From assembly GCA_022009915.1 (NCBI GenBank), contig CP091730.1:1550001-1614000 (forward strand): a stretch of DNA of 64,000 nucleotides. The letters run 5' to 3'. This document shows, piece after piece, positions 10,312-20,849 of this stretch. Made by a program: the position numbers and the translations under genes. This DNA comes from Alistipes putredinis (GTDB lineage Bacteria; Bacteroidota; Bacteroidia; Bacteroidales; Rikenellaceae). The notes beneath the pieces are model-generated. The model searched no databases and was not told the DNA's origin. It saw nothing but the letters and a program-made list of their open reading frames with translations. Numbering within the stretch: the first letter of the stretch is position 1; every line of letters begins with the position of its first letter.

Positions 10312-10351
10312 AAAAAAACGCCTCCTGCATCACAGCGGGAGGCGTTTTTTG
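10312..10351 (+). terminator. Rho-independent terminator of the sugar-oxidation cluster
   Basis: The stem ACGCCTCC / GGGAGGCGT is flanked by A6 and T6, 20 bases after the DUF1080 stop. The A/T flanks make it potentially bidirectional. Confidence 0.88.
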
Positions 10352-10600
10352 TAGAAGGCAAGAGCGGAGATTTTATTGCGGAAAGAGCATCCGGTCGTTT
10401 TTTATCTCCACAAGTTGCTGCTTGGACCCGACCGAAAATACGTGGCGCATGGTTTTTCCGATGCGTGGCATTTTTATCGTACTATCTCAAAGGCGCTGGC
10501 GGCAAAAGAGTTTAGACATGATATGAAAACCGTGCGGTTATGCTGGGCGCATTGTATTGCAGAAAGCGAAATTTACAGCGGCCACCGGCTGGCGGGAGGG

Positions 10601-13179
10601 CTATATGCCGGTTATCTTCTTTATTTCGTTTAGCTTGTTGAGCGCTTCGAGCGGGGTGAGTGAGTTTATGTCCAGACCTTTTATCTGGTCGCGGATTTGA
10701 ATCAGCACGGGATCTTCCAACTGGAACATGCTTAACTGAAAGTCGTTTTCCGGAGCCTTGACGGCTGCCGAGGCATCGAATCTGACTTTCGTGTTTTCGC
10801 TGCTGTACTGGCTCAGAATCTGCTCGGCGCGGGCTATGACTTTTTTGGGCATGCCCGCTATGCGTGCTACGTGGATACCGAACGATTTCTCGGTGCCGCC
10901 TTCGACGAGCTTTCTGAGGAAAATCACTTTCTTGTCCACTTCGCGCACGGCAACGTGGAAATTTTTTACTCTCGGGCAGACTTGCGCCATTTCGTTCAGC
11001 TCGTGATAGTGCGTCGCGAAAAGCGTCTTTGCTCTGGCGGTAGGGTGGTTGTGTATGTACTCCACCATGGCCCATGCGATAGCTTTACCGTCGTAAGTGC
11101 TCGTGCCGCGTCCGATTTCGTCGAGCAGCACCAGCGAGCGGGAAGATATGTTGTTCAGAATATTCGCCGATTCGAGCATCTCCACCATGAACGTGGATTC
11201 GCCCTGCGAAATGTTGTCCGACGCTCCCACACGGGTGAATATCTTGTCCACTATTCCTATATGGGCTTCGGAGGCGGGAACGAAACAGCCTATCTGCGCC
11301 ATGAGCACGATGAGCGCGGTTTGCCGCAGCAATGCGCTCTTACCCGACATGTTCGGTCCGGTTATTATGATAATCTGCTGCTGTTTGTCATCCAGATGCA
11401 CGCTGTTGGGAATGTACTCTTCCCCGACGTTCATAAGCGTCTCTATGACCGGATGTCGTCCGTTCTTTATATCTATTTCGCCACCGTCGTCGAGCTTCGG
11501 ACGGGTGTAGTGCCTCTGTCCGGCAATGACGGCGAACGACAGCAGCACGTCGATTTGGGCAATGGCCGCCGCGGTCGTCTGCAAACGCGGAATCACGGTG
11601 CACAGATACTCTATGAGCTGCGTGTATATGCGCGATTCGATAGCCAGAATACGCTCCTCGGCGCCGAGAATCTTCTCCTCGTACTCTTTGAGCTCCTGTG
11701 TGATGTATCGTTCTGCGTCTTTGAGCGTCTGCTTGCGAATCCAGTCGGCAGGCACTTTGTCCTTGTGCGTGTTGCGGACTTCGATGTAGTATCCGAAAAC
11801 GTTGTTGTAGCTGATTTTAAGCGAAGGGATGCCCGTGAGCTCGCTTTCGCGCTGCTGGATTTTCGCCAGCACGCTTTTGCCGTTGGTGGCTATGCTGCGC
11901 AAATCGTCCAGCTCCAAATCCACTCCGTCGGCTATGATGCCGCCTTTTACTATCTGGTTGTTCGTCGGGTCGGGATATATCTCGGCTGCTATTTTGTCGC
12001 GGGCCTCGCAGCAGGCATCCATGCCGCCTGCAAGTGCTGCGAGAGGCTCGTGTCCTTTGACCGTATCTAAAATGTTCTCTACCGCGTAGAGCGAGTTTTT
12101 GAGCTGCACGATTTCGCGCGGAGTGACCCTTCCGGCGGCAATGCGCGAGACGATTCTCTCCATGTCGCCTACTTGGGAAATCTGCTCTGTCAGTTTCTCG
12201 ATTAACTGCGGGTTGCCCTTTATGAACTCTACGACGTCGAGCCTTCTATTGAGAGTTTTTATATCCTTTATGGGCAGGGCAATCCAATGCCTGAGAAGTC
12301 GTCCGCCCATCGGCGACAGGGTCTTGTCCATAACGTTTATGAACGAACCTTTCGCGTCGCCGCCGTTGGAGTAGAAAAGTTCGAGATTGCGTATGGTGAA
12401 TTTGTCCACCCATACGTACTTGTCCTCCCTCGATGCGCGATATTTTTGGATATGTGCCCGACCGCTTTGTGTTCGGTGAATTCGAGATAGTATAGAATCG
12501 CGCCTGCCGCGGAGATTCCGCTCGACATGCCGTCTATGCCGAATCCTTTGAGCGTGGCGACCTCCAACTGTTTGCAGAGCTTTTCACGGTTCGGCTGTTC
12601 GGCGAAAATCCATTCGTCGAGTTTGTATGTATAGTACTTGGACCCGAATGCTTCCGTGAAACGCTGCTCGGCACCTCGCTGGTAGACTATCTCTTTCGGG
12701 GCGAAGTTTGACAGCAGCTTGTCCGCATATGCGTCGCTGCCTTCGCTTACGTAGAATTCACCGGTGGATATGTCCATGAAAGCTACGCCGGTGCTTTTCT
12801 TGCCGAAGTAGACGGCTGCCAGAAACGTGTTTTCTTTGCCGGTGAGTACGTTGTCGTTCAGCGCTATACCCGGCGTTACCAGCTCTATGACGCCGCGTTT
12901 TACTATACCCTTTACGCTTTTCGGGTCTTCCAACTGCTCGCATATGGCAACCCTTTCTCCCGCTCTTACCAGTTTGGGCAGATAGGTGTCTATGGCGTGA
13001 TACGGGAATCCGGCCAGTTCGATATATGAGGCCGCGCCGTTCGCACGTCTGGTGAGCGTGATTCCGAGTATCGAGCTTGACTTTATGGCATCGTCTCCGA
13101 AAGTTTCGTAGAAGTCCCCGACCCGAAACAGCAGAATAGCATCGGGATGTATGGCCTTAATGGAGTAGTATTGCTTCAT
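10601..13179 (-). CDS. mutS: DNA mismatch repair protein MutS (two indels)
   Basis: MutS recognises mismatches and small loops and recruits MutL. The N-terminal frame (13179 down to about 12447) has the mismatch-contact motif GDFYETFGDDA. The frame then breaks at a five-T run (12443-12447) and a C-run (12426-12429), each with one surplus base; repair gives HISKISRIEEDKYVWVDKFT, continuous with the rest. The C-terminal part has Walker A GPNMSGKSALL, a DEIGRGTSTYDG Walker B region and the ATHYHEL motif. Repaired length is about 860 residues, as usual. It lies 42 bases downstream of the DUF2807 gene on the same strand. Confidence 0.95.
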
Positions 13180-13221
13180 TAAGGGGGTTTCGACGTATTT
13201 TTTTCTCTACGGCCAAGTTCT

Positions 13222-14252
13222 CTAACGTATTATCGGAAGTGTTGCTGCGGGGGTGTATGCGGCTGCCGGCGACTCTTTTACGGCACGCGACGTGGCTTGG
13301 TCCTTTATGGACAGGGAAGCGACTTTGGCCCCTTCCGTATAGGTGACGTTGCTTGTGCCGGAAGCGGCGATTTTAAGCACTCCGGGGCAGTGCACGTTAA
13401 TGTTGCAGGCGTCGGAGGCTTTGATAGATACGTTTCCGCGGCAGTGTACGTCGATGGTGCCCGAGCCCGATGCCGTGCAGTTTACGGAGTTGTCGGCGAC
13501 GAACCCCGGGTTTTTGAAATCGCAGTTTCCGCTGGTTTTAAGCACAAGCGTTTTGCAGTTCCCGTTCAGTGTCACGCGGCCGGTCTTGCTCATGTTTATG
13601 CTGGTCTTCTTGCAGTCGAGATGTGCGCCGAGCGAGCAGCGGCTGTAAGAAGTTACGCTGAGGTTGCGTCCGTCGAAATTCGATTCTCCGCCTGTGGCAA
13701 GGCTCAGCTTGGAGCATTTCCCGGAAATTATGCGGACCGACGACGAACCAGAAAGGGAGAACGATGCGTTCGTGCAGTTCACGCTGCCTTCGAACGGGGA
13801 TTCGCCCGAGAGCTTTATGCCGGCCGAAGCGGTCTCTACGTCGGCTTTCAGGGTGCTTTTTGCCGGAAAAGTTTTATGCTGATGTTTTTGCCCGCCAATC
13901 TTTGGTTGGAGACGATGGCGCTTTCGCCCGTCGCGGTGAGTGCCGTCAGTGCGCTTGCCGACATGTATACGACGCTTTTGCGGTTCGATTTGATTGCGCC
14001 CTTGCCAGCCTTGCTGTATCCGATGGAAACTTTCGTGCCCTTTATCTCGATTTCGAGTTTGTCGATGAGCGCGTCGCAGGATTCCACATATATGGAGTCC
14101 TCGAACCTGTTGTCGAACACCACGTCTATGGCGGACGAAACGTTTACCGTATTATATCCCGATACGTGAATCGAACGAACCGGCATTTGAGCTTTCGCGC
14201 CGGAGAACGTCGCCGATACGATGATGAAAAATGCAAGAATAAATTTCTTCAT
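13222..14252 (-). CDS. DUF2807 (GIN-domain, adhesin-head-like) secreted protein (two indels)
   Basis: The N-terminus MKKFILAFFIIVSATFSGAKAQ is a signal peptide. The body is a repetitive right-handed beta-helix type sequence rich in N, S, G and V (for example SGSGTIDVHCRGNVSI), typical of the putative auto-transporter adhesin head GIN domain. One surplus base in each of two runs (T at 13857-13861, A at 13867-13870) splits the frame; repair joins ISIKLSGKSTLKADVETA. Length is about 340 residues. The function of DUF2807 proteins is unknown; an envelope or periplasmic structural role is usual speculation. Confidence 0.85.
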
Positions 14253-14312
14253 GTTTAAGACATCCGTTTGTAGTCTGTTGTTTTGATCAGCAAAAGTACG
14301 AAAAAAAACGCA

Positions 14313-15776
14313 CTATTCGTTTTCCGAAAAAAATCTTTCGTCGAAATTGACGAAATAAAGTTTCTCCGAAGCTCGTGTAATTGCGGTGTATAGCCATCGG
14401 AGCAGGTCTTTGCTCATCGTTTCGTCTCCGAACAGCATTTTGTCGATGAACACTGCGCTCCACTGTCCGCCCTGCGCCTTGTGGCACGTTACGGCATACG
14501 CGAATTTTATTTGTACGGCGTTGAAGTGCGGGTTTTCCCTGATTTCCTTGTAACGTTTGACTCTGCTTTTTATGTCGGCGTAATCCTCTTCCACGGCCCT
14601 GAAAAAGTTTGTCGCTTTCACTGCGAGTAAGGGATGGGGATTCGGAGGCGAGCGTGTCGAGCATTATCTTGCATTCGATTTCGGTGTCGTCGTAGTCCGG
14701 AAATTGGAGCGTTGCGTTTGCGAATCTGAATCCGTAGAACTCTTCGAAGCGGCGCAGACGCCTTAGCTTCGCAATATCGCCGTTGGCCATGAAGTTTATC
14801 GGACAATCCTCCTCGCGCTCTGTGAAGAAGTAGTTGTTTTTTACCACCATCAGCATGTCGCCCGATTCTATCTCCTCCTCTGCGCATAGTATGTACCGCC
14901 TGATTCCGTCGTTGTAGCGGTTGGCCCGTTTGTTCGAGCGCGTGATTACTATGGTCTCGTCGCGTCCGTATTTTCCGTAGCAGCTTTCGAGCGTCTCCAT
15001 GAACTGCGAACCGTCTATCGACTCTACGTCGGCGAAATGCGTGTCGAACATCGGTATCTCGTAAATGCGGTTTTCGAGCATGCTGCGTACCAGCGTGGCG
15101 TTGAACAGTATTCCCGAATCGTACTCCTGCCTTACAACCTCGTCGAGCGATTCGTACAGCACCGGACCGTAGCCCGACATCCACGCCGCGTCCAATGCGG
15201 GAGAGTGGTCGTTGCCAACGGGTGGCAGCTGGGCGGTGTCGCCGACGAGCACGAGTTTGCAGTTCTTGCCGCTTCGAACGTATGAAATCAAATCGTCGAG
15301 CAGAGCCCCCGAACCGAATATGGATATGTCCGACGAATTGGAGAGCATCGACGCTTCGTCCACTATGAAACATGCGGATTTTTTTCGCGGTTGATGTCCA
15401 GCGAGAACTGGGAATCGGGGCCGGACGCCGTCTTTTGCCTGTATATCCTTTTTATGTATGGTCTGCGCCTTTTTACCCGAATACCTTGCGAGGACCTTTT
15501 GCGGCACGGCCCGTCGGGGGCCAAGAGAACGGGTTTTATCCCGTTGTCCGATACGGCCTCCACGAACGCCGAGATGAGGGTGGTTTTTCCCGTTCCGGCA
15601 TAGCCGTTGAGAATGAAAACGGTTTGACAGTCCGGACTGCAAATGAATTCGGAGAGGCTTTCTATGATTTTTTTTTGTCCGAAAGTTGGTTCGAATCTAA
15701 ATTTAGCGTAAATTTGGGACGCGATACGGGAGCTTTTGCATTGTGATATTTCGATATTAAAAGCGGTGCGGAGCAA
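14313..15776 (-). CDS. RecD-like ATP-dependent DNA helicase (about five indels)
   Basis: Walker A is NGYAGTGKTT and Walker B is FIVDEASM, followed by VGDTAQLPPVG. The C-terminal UvrD-like motif is AYAVTCHKAQGGQW, then LYTAITRASEKL. These identify a superfamily 1B helicase of the short Bacteroidetes RecD-like type (about 485 residues). Breaks are near 15519, 15500, 15451, 15382 and 14636, mostly in homopolymers; repair gives PTGRAAKVLARYSG and KKSACFIVDEA. The gene is divergent from the 15813-17561 block, a neighbourhood (DUF3822, rsmD, helicase) commonly conserved in Bacteroidetes. Confidence 0.9.
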
Positions 15777-15812
15777 GCATAAACGACGTACAAACTTAAT
15801 AAAATAATAGCA

Positions 15813-16450
15813 ATGAGAAAAGTAATTCAGATTGTTTTTGGGGCTCGTGATTGTTGCGCTGGCATATATTGCCGTGGAGCAGGTTATGACTCCTTTGCGC
15901 TTTCAGTCGCAGACTAAAATCCGCGAGGCTGCCGTGATAGACCGTATAAAGGATATACGTGCGGCCGAACGCGCCTTCAAACAGAAAAACCAGCGTTATA
16001 CGGGCAGTTTCGACACGCTGATTAATTTCGTTTTGACCGAAAGTCTCGAATTCGAGCGTAAAATCGTGGACGAGGACGACTCCGTTGCAATGGCAAAAAC
16101 TCAAACTCGCCAAGAAAGCGAACGTGGAAAAAAATTCACCATTCCGGTAATCGATACCATATTCGGCTCGAAAAAAACTCTCCGTTCAGGATGTCAAGAA
16201 TCTGCGGTTCGTGCCGTTCGCACCCGAGGGTTCCGAATATATTCTCAATGCGGGCATGTTCACCACCGAATCCAAAGTGGTCGTTCCCGTATTCGAGTGC
16301 AAGGCTCCGTTCAAGATGTTCCTCGGCGATCTGAACCGTCAGGAACTCATCAATCTCATAGACGAGACCAAAAACGTCTATGAAAAATATCCCGGTATAA
16401 AGGTGGGCGCACTCGACGCTGCTACCAACGATGCCGGTAACTGGGAATAA
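15813..16450 (+). CDS. Conserved Bacteroidetes protein with N-terminal membrane anchor (about four indels)
   Basis: ATG at 15813 gives MRKVIQIV and then a hydrophobic helix (GLVIVALAYIAVEQV), followed by a soluble domain with RDIRAAE/FDTLINFV-like helices and a conserved C-terminal part (SEYILNAGMFTTESKVVVPVFE). It is reminiscent of pilin-like or type II secretion-like small proteins but is of unknown function. Breaks at 15834-15838, about 16100, 16124-16131 and 16170-16177 all fall in T or A runs. It is translated just before the DUF3822 gene with 4 bases between them. Confidence 0.75.
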
Positions 16451-16454
16451 CTAT

Positions 16455-17027
16455 ATGTCATGCGATAAGGTTGTGTCCACTCGGCTGTTGCTGAGTGGAC
16501 ATAATTTTTCGGAGGAGTTCTTGCCTGCCGCCATTGACGAGGCCGTTGTGCTTCTGGACACCGAGGAGACTTTGCTCGTTCCGGCCGATATTTATGAAGA
16601 GGGCATGCAGACGGGATATGTGCTGCGCAGCGGAATGGATTTGACGGAGGATAAGAGCATCGTGGTCTCGCCCGCTGTAAACGGTATGGTAGCGTTGATG
16701 CTGTTCCCGAAAAGTATCGTCGAAACTCTTGTCGGCCGTTTCGGGCGGTGCGAATTCCGTTCGCCTTTGCAGGAGATTGCCGGCGAAAAAAATGCGATCA
16801 GATTGTTCTCAACGGCTCGATGCACATATATGACGTTTAGCGACGATTCCCTTCGTTTTGCCGATGTCATCGCAGACAGGAGTACCGATACCGTTCTGTA
16901 TCTTTTGCAGACATTGAATAAAGAGTACGGGACCTCGCGTATGCGCATCAAGGTAGGCGGAGAGGATGCCCGCCGGCTTGCGGGTGAGTTATCCGTATAT
17001 TATAAGAAAGTTGAGGTATGCGAATAA
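16455..17027 (+). CDS. DUF3822 family protein
   Basis: This intact 190-residue protein begins MSCDKVVSTRLLLSG. It matches the DUF3822 family, which in Bacteroidetes sits next to rsmD. The fold of the family resembles a duplicated actin/ASKHA-like core, but no biochemical role is established. ATG at 16455 follows the previous stop by 4 bases and is preferred over the GTG/ATG candidate at 16431, which would overlap the upstream gene. Its end overlaps the start of rsmD by 10 bases, indicating coupling. Confidence 0.8.
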   Translation: MSCDKVVSTRLLLSGHNFSEEFLPAAIDEAVVLLDTEETLLVPADIYEEGMQTGYVLRSGMDLTEDKSIVVSPAVNGMVALMLFPKSIVETLVGRFGRCEFRSPLQEIAGEKNAIRLFSTARCTYMTFSDDSLRFADVIADRSTDTVLYLLQTLNKEYGTSRMRIKVGGEDARRLAGELSVYYKKVEVCE

Positions 17028-17553
17028 TAAGCGGAAAATGCAAGGGCCGAACGATAACGCCGCCGCGGAATCTGAGGGCGCGGCCGACTACGGATTTCGC
17101 CAAGGAGAATCTGTTCAACGTGCTGTCGAATTGCGTCGATTTCGAAAGTTCCGATGTACTGGACCTGTTCGCCGGCACCGGTTCGGTGAGCTACGAGTTC
17201 GCCTCGCGCGGAGCAAGAAGCGTAACGTCGGTGGAAATAAACGCTGTTCATCATGCCTTCATCAAGCATACTGCCGCAGAGTTCGGATTCGATAATCTGT
17301 ATGCCGTAAAGGCCAATGCGTTCCTGTATTTGAAAAAGGCTGTCCGAAGAGATTCGACATAATTTTTTTCGGATGCGCCGTATGATTTGCAGAACAGCCC
17401 GCAGATTGTGGATTTGGTGTTCGATAACGGGGGTTTTGAAGGATGACGGCCTGTTTATTTTCGAGCATTCGAAGGACAGGGATTTTTTTCATCGCATCCC
17501 AATTTCGTCCGTCAGCTCTGTTACGGAAGCGTCCGATTCGCTTTTTCGCATAA
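17018..17553 (+). CDS. rsmD: 16S rRNA (guanine966-N2)-methyltransferase RsmD (about four indels)
   Basis: The N-terminus MRIISGKCKGRTI, followed by RPTTDFAKENLFNVL, is diagnostic of RsmD. The SAM motif is DVLDLFAGTGSVSYE and the catalytic motif is seen as SDAPYDL (D/N-P-P-Y type) after repair of two indels near 17337-17352. Further breaks occur at a G5 run near 17433 and T runs near 17486 and 17542. The natural stop is probably at 17551; without the last repair the frame runs to 17561. It methylates G966 of 16S rRNA in the 30S subunit. Confidence 0.88.
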
Positions 17554-17587
17554 AAGGATGAAAAAAATAAAAAAAGTAAGCGAAATA

Positions 17588-17620
17588 TTTGCAGGTTGCC
17601 GTTTTTTTGTATTACCTTTG
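17588..17620 (+). promoter_or_regulatory. Promoter of tRNA-Asp (TTTG-N21-TACCTTTG)
   Basis: TTTG at 17588-17591 and TACCTTTG at 17613-17620 are 21 bases apart. Mature tRNA starts 20 bases downstream, which fits a short 5' leader. Confidence 0.7.
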
Positions 17621-17639
17621 CACTCGCAATCAGCAAAAC

Positions 17640-17713
17640 GGTGTGGTAGTTCAGCTGGTTAGAATACCTGCCTGTCACGCAGGGGGTCGCGGGTTCGAGT
17701 CCCGTCCATACCG
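17640..17713 (+). tRNA. tRNA-Asp (anticodon GTC)
   Basis: A 74-nt cloverleaf is present. The acceptor GGTGTGG pairs with CCATACC, the D-arm region is AGTTCAGCTGGTTAGAAT, the anticodon stem CCTGC/GCAGG encloses CTGTCAC (anticodon GTC), and the T-arm contains GGTTCGAGTCC. The discriminator is G and is followed by CA, so CCA is only partly encoded. Confidence 0.97.
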
Positions 17714-17748
17714 CAAAAAGAGTGAGTTTAACGACTCGCTCTTTTGTT
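17714..17748 (+). terminator. Terminator after tRNA-Asp
   Basis: AAAAGAGTGAG and CTCGCTCTTTT form a stem with one G-T pair around TTTAACGA, followed by TTTTT. Confidence 0.8.
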
Positions 17749-17911
17749 TTTTTCTTGTATCTGTGCTACAACGGTGGATTCAGTAAATTTTTATTCTTGT
17801 ATAAATAGTTTATATGTTTGTATCGAGAAAAGTGAATCAATCGTTTAATTCAATTCTAAACATATTATGAATAACGATAGTGAACAATGAATAGTAAGCC
17901 GCAAAGTCCGA

Positions 17912-18272
17912 TTGTCGAAAATTGCGAAATCTGAAAAACGAGAAAATAATAAAGTGAGAAGGTGGAAAATCGCCTTTTTTTGCGTTCTTACCATTTTGTT
18001 TCTCGTTGCAGGATGTTCTTTTTACAAGATTTTAGACCAAGCGATATCTTTGGATTATATGCAACAAGGTTATTCTTGGACCGAACATGATTTGGAGCAA
18101 ATCATAGAGATAATAAACGAAACCGATTTGACAAAAATCCCAAATAAAAAATGCACTTGGAGACCATATGTTTTATCAATTTATGGATTTCGATTCCGAT
18201 ACTGTGGAGCTTGAAAGAGTTCAGTTGATTTTTGATGATAATAGGCTGAAAACCATCTCCGATAGATGGTAG
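17912..18272 (+). CDS. Small lipoprotein-like hypothetical (one frame break)
   Basis: The start reads TTG at 17912 (possibly a misread ATG): basic N-terminus, then a hydrophobic segment IAFFCVLTILFLVAGCSF with lipobox VAGC near residue 35. The soluble part has GYSWTEHDLEQIIEIINETDLTK. A break in the A6 run near 18149 leads to FMDFDSDTVELERVQLIF and ends KTISDRW with a stop at 18270-18272. I do not recognise a named family; the architecture is that of a small outer- or inner-membrane lipoprotein. The local base composition is more AT-rich than its neighbours. Confidence 0.6.
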
Positions 18273-18365
18273 AAAGTAGATTATTGCGGTTCTGACAAAA
18301 CGAAGCCAAGTGCTTTAATTTTATGGTGCGCGATTTGCAAACAGAGACATGGATAATGTCTTGCA

Positions 18366-20763
18366 ATGCACTTTCTGTCTGTTATTCTGCCGTTTGTCGC
18401 GTTCACTGCTCTGGCCGGCGCTTCGGAGCGCGGCGGAACGGTTGCAGGTACGGTGAGGGGTAGGGATGACAGTGTCGTTGCGGGGGCATCGGTGGAGTTG
18501 ATGCGCGGCGGAGGTGCTCTGACGGATGAAAACGGAGCGTTCGTCTTCGCGGATATGCCTGCCGGTCGGAATATGGTATATGTCAGCGCCGATGGATATT
18601 CCGGCTATTCCTCCGATTATTTCGAGATACATTCCGGCGACACGGTGGTGCTGGATATACGGTTGAGGGATAAGACGGTCTTGGTGCAGTCAGTATCGGT
18701 GACTTCTTCGCCGATAGTTGCGAAACAGGACGCGCCTGTGTCCATGCGCCGGTTCGTCTCACGGGAGCTGACCGCCATGCCCGGTGCCAATCTGGATGTC
18801 TCGAAAGTGGTGCAGGCTATGCCCGGGGTGGTTCCGGTCTCAATGGCCGGCAGAAACGATTTGCTGGTTAGAGGCGGCGGGGCCAATGAAAACAGGTATG
18901 TTCTCGACGGTATCGAGATTCCCGTTTTGAATCACTTCGCAGTGCAGGGCGGCTCGGGCGGCAATGCCTCGATAGTCAATACGGAGTTGCTGCAATCCGT
19001 GGACTTTTTACACGAGCGCCTTTCCCGTGCAGTATTCCAACGGATTGAGCTCCGTACTCAGTATGAGCATGAAGACAGGGAACAGCGAACGTTTCGGCGG
19101 CAAGCTGACCGTCGGAACTTCTGATGCTGCGTTGATTGTGGATACGCCTGTTTCGCGCAACGGCAAAACGACGCTTATAGCCTCTTACCGGCGGAGCTAT
19201 TTGGATGTGCTGTTCAGAATATTGAAACTGCCGTTTCTTCCCGTATATAACGATTGCCAGTTCAAAATCTCTTCTAAACTCTCCGAGCGGGACGAGGTGT
19301 TCGTGCTCGTGCTCGGTTCTTTCGACCGCAATCGCCTGAATGCCTCCTTGAAGATTGACGACGAGAGCCGCAAGTATATCCTCGGTTATTTGCCGGCAAA
19401 TAATCAGTGTAGCTATGTGATAGGTGCGGGATACAGGCGCCGCATAAAATCGGGAGTGATAATTGCGACGTTGAGCCGCAACTTTTTCAATAACTTGCTC
19501 TACAAACACTTGAATAACGAAAAGCGGGAACCGGAGATTTTGAACCTGAATACGACCGAAGCGGAGTACAGGGCCAGATTCACTGCCGAATTGTGGAACG
19601 TCTCCGGATTCAGAATCACCGTCGGCGCCGGCGTCGGCTACGGCCGCGCCCGCAACCGTTTCAAGAAGCCAGCCGCATCGCGGGCCGGAATTGCGACCGA
19701 GGTCGGAAAAAGCAGAGTAGGGGTGTGGCGATACGAAGCGTTCGCCGGCGCGGGCCGAAGTTTTGCAGGTGGCAAGGTGTCCATTTCCGCCTCGTTGAGA
19801 ATGGAAGGTATCGGCTATTCGGCCCTTACGTCCAATCCCCTCGGACAGTTGTCGCCCCGTATTGCGATAGGAATCAGGCCTGTCGAGAAGCTGGAAATAA
19901 ACATTTCCGCCGGACGATACTATCAGGAACCTTCCTACACCATGCTGGCATACGAATCCGGTGACGGGTCTTGGCATCAGAAACAGCACCTGAAATATAT
20001 GGCGGTGAATCATTATATCGCCGGTATCGGTTTCAAAGCCACGGCGCTTTCGCTCCTGTCGTTAGAAGTTTTCTACAAGCAGTATTCGCGTATGCCGGTG
20101 TCGATGCTCGATTCGCTGCCGGTATCCACGGCGGATTTTGCGGACTATATCGTCGGCGATGTGCCTGTGAAATCCGTCGGCAAAGGGCGGGCTTACGGTC
20201 TCGAACTCTCATACCGCAGTTTCGATTTGAGGAGCGTGGCGATAAACCTTTCCTATACGCTTTTCCGCTCGAAGGTGGATTTGTACCGCCGCGGAGAAAG
20301 CGCTCCCTCGCCGTTCGATGTCGGGCATATTCTGAATGTCTCGGCCATTTGCGATTTGGGCAAGGGTTGGAGTTTAGGTGCTAAGTGGCATATCACGGGC
20401 GGCTATCCATATACGCCTTACGACGAGAACATGTCCTCGCTTGTATGGGCGTGGGATTTGCGGGCAAGACCCTATCATGATTACGACGCTTATAACGGCA
20501 TGCGCTCGGCTCCGTATCACCAGCTCGATTTGCGGGCCGAGAAGACATGGGTGTTGAAGGACTGGAAAATATCCGTATATGCGGACATTCAGAATGTCTA
20601 CGACTATAAGGCCGAAGGCCAGCCGATTCTGATGCCTGTGCGCGACAAGAACGGCGATTACGTACCCGACCTGTCGAACCCCGGACACTACTTGATGCAC
20701 AGCGTGCCGCGCGATGTCGGCGGAACCGTTCTTCCCACCTTAGGCGTTTGCCTGAGCCTATGA
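18366..20763 (+). CDS. TonB-dependent receptor with carboxypeptidase-regulatory-like N-domain (one frame break)
   Basis: A signal peptide (MHFLSVILPFVAFTALAGAS) is followed by a CarboxypepD_reg-like domain (GTVAGTVRGRDDSVVAGASVEL). A plug domain (VSMRRFVSRELTAMPGANLDV, then LLVRGGGANENRYVLDGIE) and an outer-membrane beta-barrel complete it. The barrel ends in a TonB-receptor-like C-terminus (VGGTVLPTLGVCLSL). A surplus T in the run at 19006-19010 splits the gene; repair joins VDFYTSAFPVQYSNG. Total length is about 798 residues. No SusD partner is adjacent, so this is not a classical PUL transporter. It is convergent with the next gene, and the two frames overlap by a few bases. Confidence 0.88.
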
Positions 20764-20798
20764 CATCGTACCGCACCGCAGATTATGGAAAACGTGTA

Positions 20799-20831
20799 AA
20801 AAAACCGAATCCACAAAGGGACTCGGTTTAT
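20799..20831. terminator. Bidirectional terminator between convergent genes
   Basis: AAACCGAATCC and GGACTCGGTTT form a stem (one mismatch) around ACAAAG, with A-rich and T-rich flanks. It lies inside the longest frame of the next gene, which supports an earlier natural stop for that gene at 20850. Confidence 0.65.
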
Positions 20832-20849
20832 ATATTGGAAGTGTATAGA

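Noticed and set aside
10601..13179. mutS as a true pseudogene causing a mutator strain, which could explain the homopolymer indels
   Set aside because: Indel density is the same in essential genes such as lysS and rpmH, where cells could not survive them; error is the simpler cause.
18366..20763. SusCD-type polysaccharide utilisation locus
   Set aside because: The TonB-dependent receptor has no SusD-like lipoprotein next to it, and the glycosidase operon starts 1.6 kb away beyond a convergent gene.
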